Positions 1-11,580 of a DNA stretch of 64,000 bases are shown piece by piece (the first letter of the stretch is position 1; the number at the start of each line of letters is the position of its first letter). The stretch comes from Steromphala cineraria (Eukaryota; Mollusca; Gastropoda; Trochida; Trochidae), in contig OU744732.1 of NCBI GenBank assembly GCA_916613615.1, positions 56,938,727 to 57,002,726 of the forward strand. The letters run 5' to 3'. The notes beneath the pieces were generated by a model. The model was not told the DNA's origin. It searched no databases and saw only the letters and a program-made list of their open reading frames with translations. The position numbers and the translations under genes are program-made.

Positions 1-344
1 GATTGAATGTGTGTTGATATTTTGAGAGGCATTTAAGACATAAATGCTTGATGAACATGTAAGTTGATCACATACAATTGGTTAGTTTATTGACATGTAG
101 TACATTGATATTTAGGTTTCGAAGATTCGTTTTCCTTTTTTTTTTATCTATTTGGGTGTTCATTTTCTTCTGAAATGCTGATTTTCAGTACAATAAGCTA
201 ATGTTTCTGAGAGAACTTCAACAAAAATATCAAAAAGCTGTCTTATTAAAAATATTTAAAATCAAATAAAAAAAAACCAGTAAAATTATAAAGTTTTTCC
301 AAAAAAAATAGAAGAGAAATCCTTGAGAATTATCAATATGATAT

Positions 345-455
345 GTCGTTTAAATGATGCAGACTTGACATGCAACAATTCCATACACTACAAATACCTT
401 TCACATGTGTCAAAGTCTGTGGAAATACAAAAAGAGTAGATCAAAGATAAGTTAG
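345..455. repeat. Direct repeat, copy 1 (pairs with 976-1085)
   Basis: Both copies share an ordered series of words: ATGCAGA, TTG(A/G)CATGCAA, AATCC/TTCCATACAC, ACAAAT, TGTCAAAGTCT, and then a GGATCAA-like end. They lie about 630 bp apart in the same orientation and have diverged by perhaps a quarter. This is an old local duplication or a fragment of an interspersed repeat. It has no coding content. Confidence 0.6.
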
Positions 456-975
456 AAGATGTACACTTAAGTTCTAAAACTTTTTAATTTGGAAATTTGG
501 AAAAACACCATTTTGATTGGTTGTTGGTACAACAGGCCATCTCTGTGTGTTATTGAACATTCGCATCCTCAACACTTGCAGAATGAAGAAATTGAAGATC
601 ACTCTTTACACTTTACATGTGTTATCATGATATGGCGACTTTGATTTAATAATATAGTGTCCATTAGGCAAGGCCATAATTGTAAGGCACTAATCCTTTT
701 TTAAATAATTTAATAAATAAACAATAATAATAAACTTCCTAATGATTGGCAGGGTTCAGTTAAAAGGACATAAGGTAGGTATACAAAGTTATTGTTCTTG
801 TAAACTCAGATACCAATAATGCTTATTTTTTTATGTAACTTAACAAAATAAAAGATAATTTGTCTAGAAGCGGTGTGGAGTAGGGTCATTTGCAAAGCAT
901 ATCAGATAAATTTGATACAGGATACGACTGGTTGGAAGGGGCCGATCAATAAGTTGACGATTTTGAAACCTTTAT

Positions 976-1085
976 CCTGGGAATTCGTTCAAACGATGCA
1001 GATTTGGCATGCAATAATCCCATACACAACAAATGGTTTTCGCTTCTGTCAAAGTCTTTGTAATGGGTACAATAAGTGGATCAAT
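976..1085. repeat. Direct repeat, copy 2 (pairs with 345-455)
   Basis: Second copy of the 345-455 repeat in the same orientation. Weaker similarity in the T-rich sequence just downstream suggests the original unit was longer. Confidence 0.6.
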
Positions 1086-1306
1086 GCGAGTATGTTTCTT
1101 TTAAAGTTTGGAAGTTTTCAAGTTTTCAAACATCAGAACACTCCACCAAAATACAAACATGTAGAACAGGTATATATATTTATATTTATATAAATGTAGA
1201 ATAGTGTAACAGGTTTATTTGGTACCTGTAGCCCTGTTCAGAGCAGCAGGATAAACAAATTTTCGAAAATACATTCTTAGACAATAACTTACGAGTGACA
1301 GGGAAT

Positions 1307-1407
1307 GACGGATAATTTTTCCCGAGTTATATGAATATCGTAATTCTAGAGCCTTGGCGAGAGAATTACACAATTAATAAAACGAGGAAAAACTGTGTAT
1401 CCCCGTC
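1307..1407. repeat. Degenerate fold-back hairpin with GCCTTGGC loop
   Basis: GACGG...TTTTTCCCGAG...GTAATTCT on the left is mirrored by AGAATTAC...CGAGGAAAAA...CCCCGTC on the right. The arms are about 45 bp, imperfect, and meet at a loop containing GAGCCTTGGCGAG. The same loop core occurs in the hairpin at 33041-33193. This is likely a fold-back type mobile repeat. Confidence 0.55.
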
Positions 1408-1686
1408 TTGTTTAGATATTGTCTATTTTACCAATAGAAACTACAAGTCTAGATATAAAAATATTTGTTTTGTCTTTAGACCTAAAGAATTTCACAAGGA
1501 GACAACCTCAAATACATATGCGTTTTCTGTCGTTCTACTCACGAGATGCCTACGCTTGGCTAAATATTCCTAGCGAAGTGTTAGACAAAATAAATGTTAA
1601 ATGTAATTGGTGTTTGTTATTTTCTTTTTTTTATCTAGTCGTTATTTCAAGTTTTGCAATGATTTGAAGAGACTGTGACTGTGAAG

Positions 1687-1767
1687 TGACGTCCTACAGT
1701 AACAACATGCAAATCAGCGTAAACTGACACTGCTATGACGTCACAGTCGCTCGTGTCTTTGACGTCA
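1687..1767. promoter_or_regulatory. Cluster of CRE-like sites and an octamer motif
   Basis: Perfect TGACGTCA palindromes lie at 1736-1743 and 1760-1767, with a near-match TGACGTCC at 1687-1694. The octamer ATGCAAAT, bound by POU-domain factors in animals, lies at 1707-1714. Three CRE-type sites within 81 bp is dense for sequence this AT-rich. No TATA box or coding start can be tied to it, so enhancer or promoter function is inference only. Confidence 0.35.
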
Positions 1768-2891
1768 TTACAAACCAACGAAACCAGTCGCATTCTACAA
1801 GACGGAAAGCTTTACGGGATGACAAAGTTAATCCTTGATCAAGAATTTTTATATTTTCGGACAATTTGTCTGACTCTGACGCATCGGCACATGTGAAAGT
1901 TGGCGGTGGGCAACAACATGGAAAAATTGAACTTGTTTAGATTTAGAATTAGGGAAAACAACTTGTCAGTCGGATACAAGTTTGAAATATGAAAGAAATG
2001 TCCCCGGCACAACGCATAATTTGATTGGTTCACAACAACAAATCAAAAGACAGGAAAAGGTGTAAGTCCCTAGGGACTTACAGGAAAAATACTACCCTGT
2101 GTCCGACCTCCTTTATGGGTAATATGTTATGATTCCCTACACACAGTACATCCTCGTAGGAATTAAGGTTGATAGGGTTTAGGGTGTGACATCAAAGCTC
2201 CTTAGCATACGAATGTTGATTTTAAGGCATGTCCCATGTGGCCTTTTACATTATAATTAATACGAGGGCGTGGCTTATGGTCCTTATGAGTGGTCACCAA
2301 CTATGAAACTAGACAGTTTGGAGACTAAAAAGGAAAACAACGGTATATAGCTTAGACTTTTTTAGAGAATGGCCTGCGCACGTAATCTACAACTTATGAC
2401 ATTTCAACTTTCTATTTCACCTTCAACAACTCATTGATGGTTTGCTGCTGTTTATTAGCCTTCGTGCTGTCTTCAGTTTTAGCCTGTGCATTGAACATTT
2501 TAATCTTATTTCTTTAGATGAGAAACTCGTAACACAGTCACTCACAACCAAAATTGCAAGCATTATAATATTCATACTGACAACAGAATTATCTGATTTA
2601 GTTAGTGATTTATTTTTTGAGTAAACATGCACCTGATAATCATTTTTAGAAAAAATCAATCCTTTGATCACAGATATTGAACTTAGAAATGGTAATAACT
2701 GTCACAGTTGAAATCCAAATATTGGCTTTAATTACTTTCAAACCGTCTGTTCTGGCGTTTTTGATTAGCATGAAATCCTTCGTTAAGGCAATGTTAAGAA
2801 AAGCAATATCAAAATTGAATTGAGATTTGAATTTGTTTGTCGTTCAATGCTTACTTTATCACTCTGCCATTTTAAAAAAAACCGGCTGAAG
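1768..2891. other. No gene seen
   Basis: Nothing recognisable apart from the perfect palindrome at 2061-2082. Short open frames on both strands around 2.42-2.67 kb overlap each other antisense and have no family signature. Confidence 0.5.
2061..2082. repeat. Perfect 22-bp palindrome
   Basis: The 11-base half TGTAAGTCCCT is followed directly by its exact reverse complement, with no spacer. The centre is the CTAG of CCCTAGGG (AvrII-type CCTAGG). Function unknown. Confidence 0.9.
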
Positions 2892-3317
2892 TTAAAGGAA
2901 TATTCCAGTACGATTTCAACTTAATTCTAGCAAAAGTTTGAGTTAAAAAAGACATTCTCACAAATTATTAAATTTTTCTGTCGACGAGATAAGTATTTAC
3001 AGAATCTTAAACCTTCGTCTTTGAGCGATGACGGTGGTCGCCATTTTATTTGAAAATGTGACGCCATCGACACACCACAAGAAATCGATGCAAGGAGCTT
3101 ACATTATAAACTCCGTACATCTTTGTGCAGTGGAGTTTCCATGATTTGACTAGTATTGCTGAATGTGTGCGCTGCGCACTTTGTTAACGTAAAACATTGT
3201 TGTGCCTACAGAACGACCCAGTCGTCGAACAGATTATTCAACAAGCAACTACGACTAATATACGGTTTTGTCTAGAATTATTAACGATATATGAATTATC
3301 TAAAAGAACACAGAAAA

Positions 3318-3352
<35 letters not shown>

Positions 3353-5096
3353 ATGTTTTAAAAACGAGCAAGAGTATAATATCTTGATGTGTTCTTTGCA
3401 TTTTTTTCTGATTAAAACATGGTACAAGTTTAATGTTTACCTTAAATATGTTGCCGTACTGTATAAATACTCCTTCTTTTATCTAAAATTAACACTTTTA
3501 AAGTAGAAAACGTTGATTGAAATTTGATACATCAAAGGTGCATGTCAATGATTTACCTGTTATATACATATTATCAATCACTAAGACTTTTGCATAGCAT
3601 TTTTATATCTTTCCGAAAATGATATTAATAACATTTTATTTTCTCAAGAATTACTACGCTCGGAATTTTTCAAAATCTGGTACTCTTTTACATTCAATCT
3701 CTGGATTTTTAAAAAGCCTCTATAGTCAGTTTGAAAAGGGAAAAAATAATTCAATAAACGTGTTAGAATAATTGTTTTTAAAATATTTAAAAGGAAATAT
3801 TCAATGTAAAGCATGCATAAATTACATAAATATAATATTTTGTTTAAAAAAATGAAGAGTTTAAGAGATATACGTTGTGATAATTTGTGCATTGTTGTAA
3901 TTAAAATCACATCCTTCTGTTAAATAAAAAAAATAGTTAAATAGATAAATTATTTCATTTAACAAATATGGAATTTTCAGCTTCATCAACTAAAAGCAAC
4001 TAAAAGAGAAAAAACACTCAATGATATAAAGAAATTTTGTGAGTATAATATTATTTTTTATTCCTTGCTGATGAGTTGATAGATCTTTAATATTATTAAA
4101 AACACCATTCCTTACTGATCGTTTTAGTATACTAATGGTATCTCATAATTCCATTTTAATTTCTTTACGTATTGTTTAGCTGAAATAATCAACATGGTAT
4201 GTAAACATAACAAGAATCGTAACAATATCATATACCGTGCGCCTAAGTGATTCGTAATCAAAATTGGTTTCGTACGGGCGACAACTAAATAAATAGAAAC
4301 ATATTTTCGTCCTCAAACAAGCCAGGATTTATATGATAAAAACGTGAATTCCATGTCAACATAGAAAATGCCATCTTTCAAATTAACCAATCGTGTTTTG
4401 ATTGATATAAACAATTTCCTTTTGATTACGAAACCATATCACCATCATCGCGGATTCGCTTCGACAAGATCACATTAGAAGGTCTATTTTTTTGAGTGGT
4501 ATAATTGATAAAAAATTATTCTAAGTTACGTTTCTATTTTTTTTACAAATGCACTTATTTCAGCAAAGTCATTTAACACTTTATTTCAACCTAATGAGGA
4601 TGTCTCAAGCTTATAAAAATTCTAAAAAATGTCAGTGAGTGTCAGTGTTCAAACCTTTTGACGTCCGCACATGGGAGATCTTTTGAATCTGTACTGAAGT
4701 TTTGAAGCAGTCTGCTGGTCAGAAATATTTATTTATTGCTTTGGGCATCATAGAAGTAGAATATTCTGGATTCAGCACGTCTCTACTGAAGTCGTGACGG
4801 TTGTTACTGTCTCATGTTAGACGGGCCGTCACCGCCCACCATTGAATCTAACGGCGTCTCCTAATTTCGTGATGTGTCGCTGACGTCATATTCCCGGTGT
4901 TTCTCGCTCTCGTTTACCGTTCGAGATAGCAATATGGCGCCCCCATCGATGCCGGTAAACTTGATTTTTCCCAACTTTGAATTTTTATTGCAGATTTGGT
5001 GATTTAGCTAAAAATTATTAGCCAAAGTTGAAGGATTTATCCATAAACATTGTTTTAAAAGGCTCTTTTTCATTTTTCATTGGAATATTCCTTTAA
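2892..5096. mobile_element. 2.2-kb non-autonomous TTAA-flanked inverted-repeat element
   Basis: TTAA at 2892-2895 and at 5093-5096 flank a perfect terminal inverted repeat, AAAGGAATATTCCA. Subterminal inverted homology extends well inside. A TGACG(C/T)CA..CGACACA(C/T)CAC block near 3060-3080 on the left reappears inverted near 4870-4890 on the right. No transposase frame is present. TTAA target duplication is characteristic of piggyBac-type transposases, so this is most likely a non-autonomous, partly decayed member of a piggyBac-like family. It encloses an (AAAT)n microsatellite and a CRE motif at 4881-4888. Confidence 0.6.
3314..3354. repeat. (AAAT)n microsatellite
   Basis: About ten uninterrupted AAAT units inside the 2.2-kb TTAA element. 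Probably length-polymorphic. Confidence 0.95.
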
Positions 5097-7879
5097 TGGA
5101 CGCAATTTTCAGTATTTCATAATAAATTCACCACAACTTACACACTTATCTACATTTTGTAATCATTCAGTGGCAAATCTTATATAAAATGGAATTAAAA
5201 TCAAGTGTTATTTATTTGTACAAAAGTCACTTATATGTTTGCGTCTAGCGAGGCCAGACTCTACTCTGGCTCGAGTACAAAATATTCAGTTCAAACCTCT
5301 GTGGTAAAGACGGACAACATAACCATTCATCCTGTTACATCAGCATATCTAAATCCTCAAAGCTCTGTAACATACCTTTGTATCAGTCAGGCGGTAAATC
5401 TTAAGGTGAACATTTCTTCACTCATGTCAAAGAAATAATGAAGTTTCAACGTCTAAAATCCTAAGAAAGTAACAGTTTAAATTAAAGATATCAAAATGAA
5501 TCACATGTATAAAAGCACTTTGAAAATTAGAAAACAGCGTTTGTTGGACACTGTAAAGAGCAGCCAATATATTCACGGTTTCGCCTTCCCCTGTACCAGA
5601 TTCTCCACTACAACAATTAGGTGTTTTTTTTGTTAAGAAACATAACACACAAATGATGCCGTGTCGGATTAATGAAGTGAATGAATTGACAAATTTCATA
5701 AATTTGATATAAGGAAAAAACATAAGAAGCAACACCTTGTGAATTTGACCTTTGATATTCAAGGTCACTCAATCAATGATAACTTTTGTTGAGTTTTACA
5801 ATCTTGTAATAGAAAGACAATTACCACACTTGACCCAGCCCAAAAAAGTAAACAATCCAATTCGTTACTGAAATAAATACTTCGCCATAGCAGCTATGTA
5901 TCATTTAAGAGCTTCATAGCACAAAAAAGTTACATTTTGCTGTAAGAATATATTGTTACTGATGACCTTGACATTGAATGTTAACATGGAAAAACATCTC
6001 TCAGGGTATAAGGGGTAAGTAATTTAAAGAGTTCCGAAATGTTCCCGAATATACGAATGTGACAGAGCTGGAAACTGCATCAAATTAAAACCGTTTATGT
6101 AGTATCATAACATCCTGCTTCAACGGGGTATACCTCCACTTAGAGCTCTACCGAATACCCTGACATCCATCAAACCCAGCCAATGAAATTATGCGCATTC
6201 AGCATCGACACAAATCCTGATTGGATTAATAGTCTTTTATATTGGCGTTTAACTCCTCAAGTTGATGTGTTGGGAACGGGAGAACAGCTGTTACTGGTCA
6301 ATAGTAACATTGAGGCTACTCTATTGCAAAAACGTTACGCAATGTTTCAAATGAACAAACGAGAGACCTAGTTCCGTTTCACACTTCGACCTATTGAGTT
6401 CAACCCAGTTTTCATATATTTGATTGTCGCATCAACTTTTTCAGGTGCTTGTACTTCGGCCGCAGAAATACCCCTGAAGTAATATACTGGCTTTCCAGCA
6501 TGAAAACGCTTGTTTTGCACTGTAAGGACACGCATTAAGGAAAGTTAATCACAGGTTTTCTTAAGAGCTATTTTAATTTCCTAATCGGCCAGCTATGTTT
6601 TCAACCACAACTTGCTTCATCATGCTATGCTTTTTCGCCTTTATTTCTAATAATGAAATTGAATATGCTAATAGTTGCGTAAAATGTAATTTGAATTATG
6701 TTTGAAAATATTTGCTTTCTAACCTTATGTAAAGTACTGATATCAAAAACAGTCATTAACAATAAATTTCACTGTGAATTATCCCTTGCCTACTTTATTA
6801 ATTTTTAACTTATATATAATAACTTTGAAAGTAGGTCTTTGGCATAACGTTTTTCAATTCGTCCTTTCAAATTTGTCTTTAGAACATTTTTTGTTGTTGT
6901 TGAAAATAAATATTAATTCAACATGTATGTTTTGCAGCATTTAAATACTATTTAATCTGTCTTGACATTACAAGGATTGTGTATCAGAACTGTTCACAAC
7001 TTTGCAAAGAAAGTTTGACCTTATATTTCCGTTTTCATTGATCTAATTGATAAAGAAGCTGAGATGACCATTAGCAAATGATCCAAACTTAATGACACTT
7101 ATTATGACATTACTTGGTCCTAGTGCATTGAAAATATGAATGTATTATATCTTAAATGTTAACACAAAGAACTCCTAACAGATATCGCTTCAGTGCATAA
7201 GGATCACTTAACTGTCCGCTAAACCTTTGATAATTGACCATTAGATATCTGGCCTTGTAGGAAATTAGTTAATCTCTAGTTGAGAGTTTCGTCAAGCGTT
7301 CTGGATTTATTTTAATGAGGAGATTGCACACTTGTTCAGCTGGTACACACTTGTTAATTTCCGATGGTTTATTGGGCGTGCTCATGTTGTTCTAAGATAA
7401 GTGTAGAATTGTAGGTTCCACAGAGAGGAATTGTGCTTTCTATCGTGAGATTTAATAGCCGATAAGTTTGTTTGTGTATGGAAATAGAAAATCAGCCAAA
7501 GACATATCATCGGCCAATATGAACGGAGACTCGATCAACATTTCATGACTTGAGCTGCCTCTGTAACAAGAGAATCATTCTAGCCCAAAAACTCGGCTAA
7601 TTGGAACAGAGGTTCGATCAACAATTAATGACTGATCCGCCTTTGTTGGGAGATGATGCCTTGATAAATGCACTAGGAAGATGCGGTGGTCTGGTTCAGT
7701 TAGACTATCAAAATCCAAGAAGAAACAACTTCAGACTTAACTGAAGATGAAGATGCTGTACCACTACACAGATTATCAAAAGCGTATTTTAAACAACTAT
7801 TTTCAAACTTTCATAGATTTTGTTACACTCACTTAGACATGTTCACGTCGTTTTTGTTAATTTAGCCTCTAGAAAACAC
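5097..7879. other. No gene or clear repeat seen
   Basis: AT-rich sequence. The longest frame (5427-5768, minus strand, 113 codons) contains no recognisable domain and starts inside ordinary AT-rich DNA. It is treated as chance. Confidence 0.5.
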
Positions 7880-8195
7880 CGGAACAAGGCTCTTTACCAG
7901 GCTCTTTACCCGCGAGCTCTCAGTTCACGTTTTTGACATATGGCCCGAAAAGGACCCTACCCCCTGTATGCACTAAGTTTAAACTGTTTTCAATGGCAAC
8001 CAGAAAACATTTCCAGAAAACCAAAATACCAAAAGGCACCAGTCCACCACTAGATATTTTGTAAAGAAATATTGAACGGTATTTGAGATATGGCCCGGAA
8101 ACGAAAGTATTTTGGAACCACGAATATACGAATCTATGGAACCAGGGAACCACGGATGGAACTGAAAACATTATGTCTCCCGCAAAGCGACTGAA
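7880..8195. repeat. Degenerate interspersed repeat, possibly pearl/Helentron-related
   Basis: The segment carries ATATGGCCCG(A/G)AA twice, near 7938 and 8093, about 155 bp apart. This is followed by AATATACGAATCTATGGAACC and a GGAACCACGGATGG end. Two diverged core repeats of about 150 bp fit the spacing of the tandem core in the element at 18044-19272. Terminal hairpins and the tetranucleotide run are missing, so assignment is tentative. Confidence 0.35.
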
Positions 8196-9004
8196 CATCT
8201 ATATGATCAATAGTATTGTCAGATGGCTGCATCTAACTTGATTTAGTACTATCTAAGATTATATGCCTTAATGCAAGTTTTTTGTCGAAATAGGCAATGT
8301 TTTGAACTCTCTGTTTGACCCCGCAGTGTCTAAGGTTACTAACTGCCAATAATTATGACAATGTGGTGCTTGTCCGTCTATGCAGAGGGGAGGGGTATTA
8401 TTATTTGTATACGTTAATACTTATTTTATCTGTACGTATTAAGTTTTTTTTTAAATTTCCTGTAGTCTATCTGATGCCTCTCGTTCAACTGAGTTTTCGT
8501 CAGTTTCAACACAATTATAGCTTCGAGGTTAATATGTGTGATGCATATATATGACTTAATCAAATCGGGGTTCCCCATCAATGTCCTTGTATGGAATAAA
8601 ATCAAACAAAGCATCATACTTTTGTTAGACTTTCGAGAGCTTTCTAACTCCAAACAGGTTAGAGAATACAAACAACTGTCTGTGGATTGGGAACGCTAGT
8701 ATATACGAATATTTGTGTTTTTAAAGTTTCATTTTGGCTAAACTATTACAAAATTGCCTCTTACCTTACATGCAATAATCATCCTGTGTTCGTTGCCTTT
8801 GATTGAAGAATTTCGAAAGGTGATTTACATCTTCTCCAGAAGAGAAAAGCTGAAATCTTGTACTCCGACTCCTTATTAAGCATTAATTTCGTTCAAGAAG
8901 CAAGCTCACATTCTGTGCTCAGATTCCTTATTGGTTTAAGATAAGATGACTCTGCAGCACAAACTATGATGATCCTTTTGCCCCTGACGAGCTGGAGAGC
9001 CAAT
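8196..9004. other. No gene seen
   Basis: Open frames near 8315-8671 overlap antisense and match no family I recognise. No convincing repeat found. Confidence 0.45.
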
Positions 9005-9290
9005 TGCTTATTACTTGGCTTGAGGTTGGGATAGCGCATTTGGCTTCAGATTATATTAAGTGATCAGTGAATCTTATCTCACAAATCGGTAACATTGTCT
9101 GCAGTTTGTGTCTGAGTTGATGTTAATTTCCACCAAGGTTCGCTAGTTCAAGCCGAGGCTCGCAGGTTTCATCGCGATGCAATACAACAAGGGTGTTGCT
9201 GGCTTTGTCTCTGAAATATGACAATCAGCAGTGAGTTAGTTCAATACTCTTTAAAGCGTTGTTCAACTTCAAACCACTTAACTTCACATC
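9005..9290 (+). mobile_element. Degraded tRNA-derived SINE (family 1)
   Basis: The order of landmarks matches the better copies at 53313-53575 and 62021-62341. It has a tRNA-like head (GGGATAGCGCATTTGGCTTC near 9027), then GTCTGCAGT, TTCGCTAGTT, CTCGCAGGTTTCA, GTGTTGCTGGCTTTGT, and a tail AAAGCGTTGTTCAACTTCAA. The B box has decayed, so polymerase III transcription is unlikely. Confidence 0.6.
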
Positions 9291-10568
9291 TATTTTGCTT
9301 TCTAGTATAACATCTTCTTAAACAGTCTGAAACAGTCCAGGATGAAAACTGTCTGCATCGATGAGACTATGATGTGTAATTTGATTTAGAACGAGAAATT
9401 GTAAATTCTGTATTAATCGAATGTAAATATTTCCAGAGTAGCCCAGATGGAAAAATAATATTGTTGTTATTAAACATTATCATGTGTAGTCATTGTTTAT
9501 CAGCGACAAGGGGAGAAGATGTTGACCCTCAATACAGGAGTAATTTCAAACGTCTGATAGAAAATAAGTTCTTCCAAGTGACTTCAATGGCTTTCGTCAA
9601 TTGATCAGCCACAGAACATCTAAAGAGAAATGCAAATGTATTGTATAGACATATTAACCATAAGATGGATAAAAAGTGAGAGGGTGTGACTTGTTTCCGT
9701 TTTATTTGCTTTGTTCAAATGTTGAAGTTAATGATTTGTCAGAAATATCACGTTTTCTCGGAATATAGTAGTTTAGATATAATATAATATAATATGATAT
9801 ATTTTACTTTATAAGTTTGAAGATACAACTATTCTTTCATGATCCCGTTTTCTTTTAATGCATTCTTTATTTCAAGCTAATGTAGATATTTTTAAACATA
9901 AAACTTTCATACCTACGTGTATAGTTTCGTCAACGAAACATCACGCTGCTTACGAATTGGTTTCTTGTACATTAGTGTGTGACATCATCTATTTGTACTT
10001 TGTACAATGGAAGAAGATTACATTACCCTTGTAATTGATTCAATGGGTAATTATTTTCAAAAAAACTTTTATATACTTTTAAACGATTACCCTTCGTCAT
10101 CTGTTTATATACTTTGACTTTTCATATATAATTTTATATCTTCACGCTGAACAGTGAAACAAAGTAACTCAGTCTGTACGTGTTACGTTGTCATATAGCT
10201 GTAGCGTTGTAGCTGTTGATATTGATTGATGCGGGTCACTGATAAATCTCAATATTTCTCTGTTGATAATAAAGTAGAATGACCACACCTGCACTTGTGA
10301 ACTTTCTTCCCAATGGTGCTATTTATCCCTAAAGTGCGATAGAAATGGTCGTTCAGATACATTGTTAAGTTATTCTGCAATGTCAGGGGAAGTTGCCCAT
10401 GCTCAAAGTACTGCCTTAATGATCAATTTATACAAAGTAAAACATTTCAGTGACTGCTTCTACTTACTAGCTGCATGTAAATTTATGTGAACCAGACGTA
10501 TAACTATAATGAATATACTAATATATAAAATATATCACCATAAACTATTCATTGTTATATTTACACTA
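9291..10568. other. No gene seen
   Basis: AT-rich sequence with a short imperfect (ATAAT)n tract near 9778-9800. No coding or repeat structure beyond that. Confidence 0.5.
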
Positions 10569-10751
10569 TTAAAGGGACAGTCCTATCGGGGTATTTTTAC
10601 GGCAACGAAATTCAAGAGGACGTAGTGATGCATCCTTTGGCAAATTGTTCAATTTCGAACATATAAAAGTTGTAATGATATATTAGTCAAAACAGGGAGA
10701 ACTCTTGAATTTTGTTTCCACAAAAAATAACCCGATAGAACTGTCCTTTAA
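10569..10751. mobile_element. 183-bp hairpin MITE with TTAA ends
   Basis: TTAA occurs at 10569-10572 and 10748-10751. Between them is a long imperfect inverted repeat. The left arm AAGGGACAGTCCTATCGGG pairs with CCCGATAGAACTGTCCTTT on the right, and the pairing continues through ATTCAAGAG/CTCTTGAAT. Nearly the whole element can fold on itself. TTAA target sites again point to mobilisation by a piggyBac-type transposase. Only one copy is seen in this window. Confidence 0.7.
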
Positions 10752-11169
10752 AACCCGGGTACACAACATAGCAGCTACTGAAATAATGGTTTGACGTTTT
10801 CTATTCCTTTAAAAGTATTTCAAAGTACTGCAATACATATTCCTTTTCTATTTTAATAACTATAATATCTTAGTGATAAGTGATAATGTATAATTTGTTC
10901 CTATGTTTACCATGACAGAGGTCGTTATGCAACATAGATGATAACTTCATTGAGAGGCATTTGGAAGCTGGTTGATGGAGAAGATGGATAGTCAACTTCT
11001 ATATTGCATGGAATGCGACGTTTCGGTGTAGATACTACAACCGTTATCAAGCTGTCTTTTCTCACTTTGTCTTTGTTTCCTTTTGATATTCGTTTGGCAT
11101 GTACATATCAGATAATCGTATCAAATGAGACAGGGCATTGAAGCGAGCAGGGGTCAAAACTTCGAAAAC

Positions 11170-11580
11170 ACTATTTTTAGCTCATCTGGCCTGTAAGGCC
11201 CGATGGGCTTATGGCATGGCATGGTGTCCGGCGTCCGTCCGTCCGTCCGTAAACTTTGTGGAATTTCGACTTCTTCTCCAGAACCATAAGGCCTAAACTT
11301 TGTGTACAGACTCCTTGGCTAGTAAGGATTATAAATTGTAGCTTTGGTAGCCCTGTGACCCCTTATAAGGGCCACAGGGACCACGCCAAAAACACCTATT
11401 TTCATCTTCTTCTTCAGAACCATAAGGCCTACAAAACTTAAACTTGTCGCCTATATACTTAATTTTATGATTGGTGCCCCTGTGGCATCTACAAAGGGGG
11501 AATCACATTGGCTACACTCTACAGCATAATTGATGATGAAGCCTGATGAGCTACAGAGCCAATGGCTCTATTTTTTATAT
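11170..11580. mobile_element. Small pearl-like (Helentron-associated type) element
   Basis: It opens with a GC-rich palindromic end (TAGCTCATCTGGCC...GGCCCGATGGGC), followed by a (GTCC)n run at about 11230-11249. Two core repeats of about 135 bp follow, each carrying CAGAACCATAAGGCCTA (near 11280 and 11415). It closes with GATGAGCTACAGAGCCAATGGCTC. Hairpin end, tetranucleotide run and tandem core is the layout described for bivalve pearl elements. No coding capacity, and no autonomous partner is seen here. Confidence 0.6.

Larger units (their letters stand above)
1..1686. other. Gene-free region with weak repeats
   Basis: No host gene is recognisable. Open frames of up to 106 codons occur but show no family motif and are of a length expected by chance in AT-rich DNA. 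Contents recorded separately are a diverged direct repeat (345-455 and 976-1085) and a fold-back hairpin (1307-1407). Confidence 0.6.

Noticed and set aside
873..1193. 106-codon plus-strand frame
   Set aside because: Overlaps a degenerate direct repeat whose other copy has no corresponding frame.
5427..5768. 113-codon minus-strand frame
   Set aside because: No domain, composition or context supports coding; length is within chance expectation.
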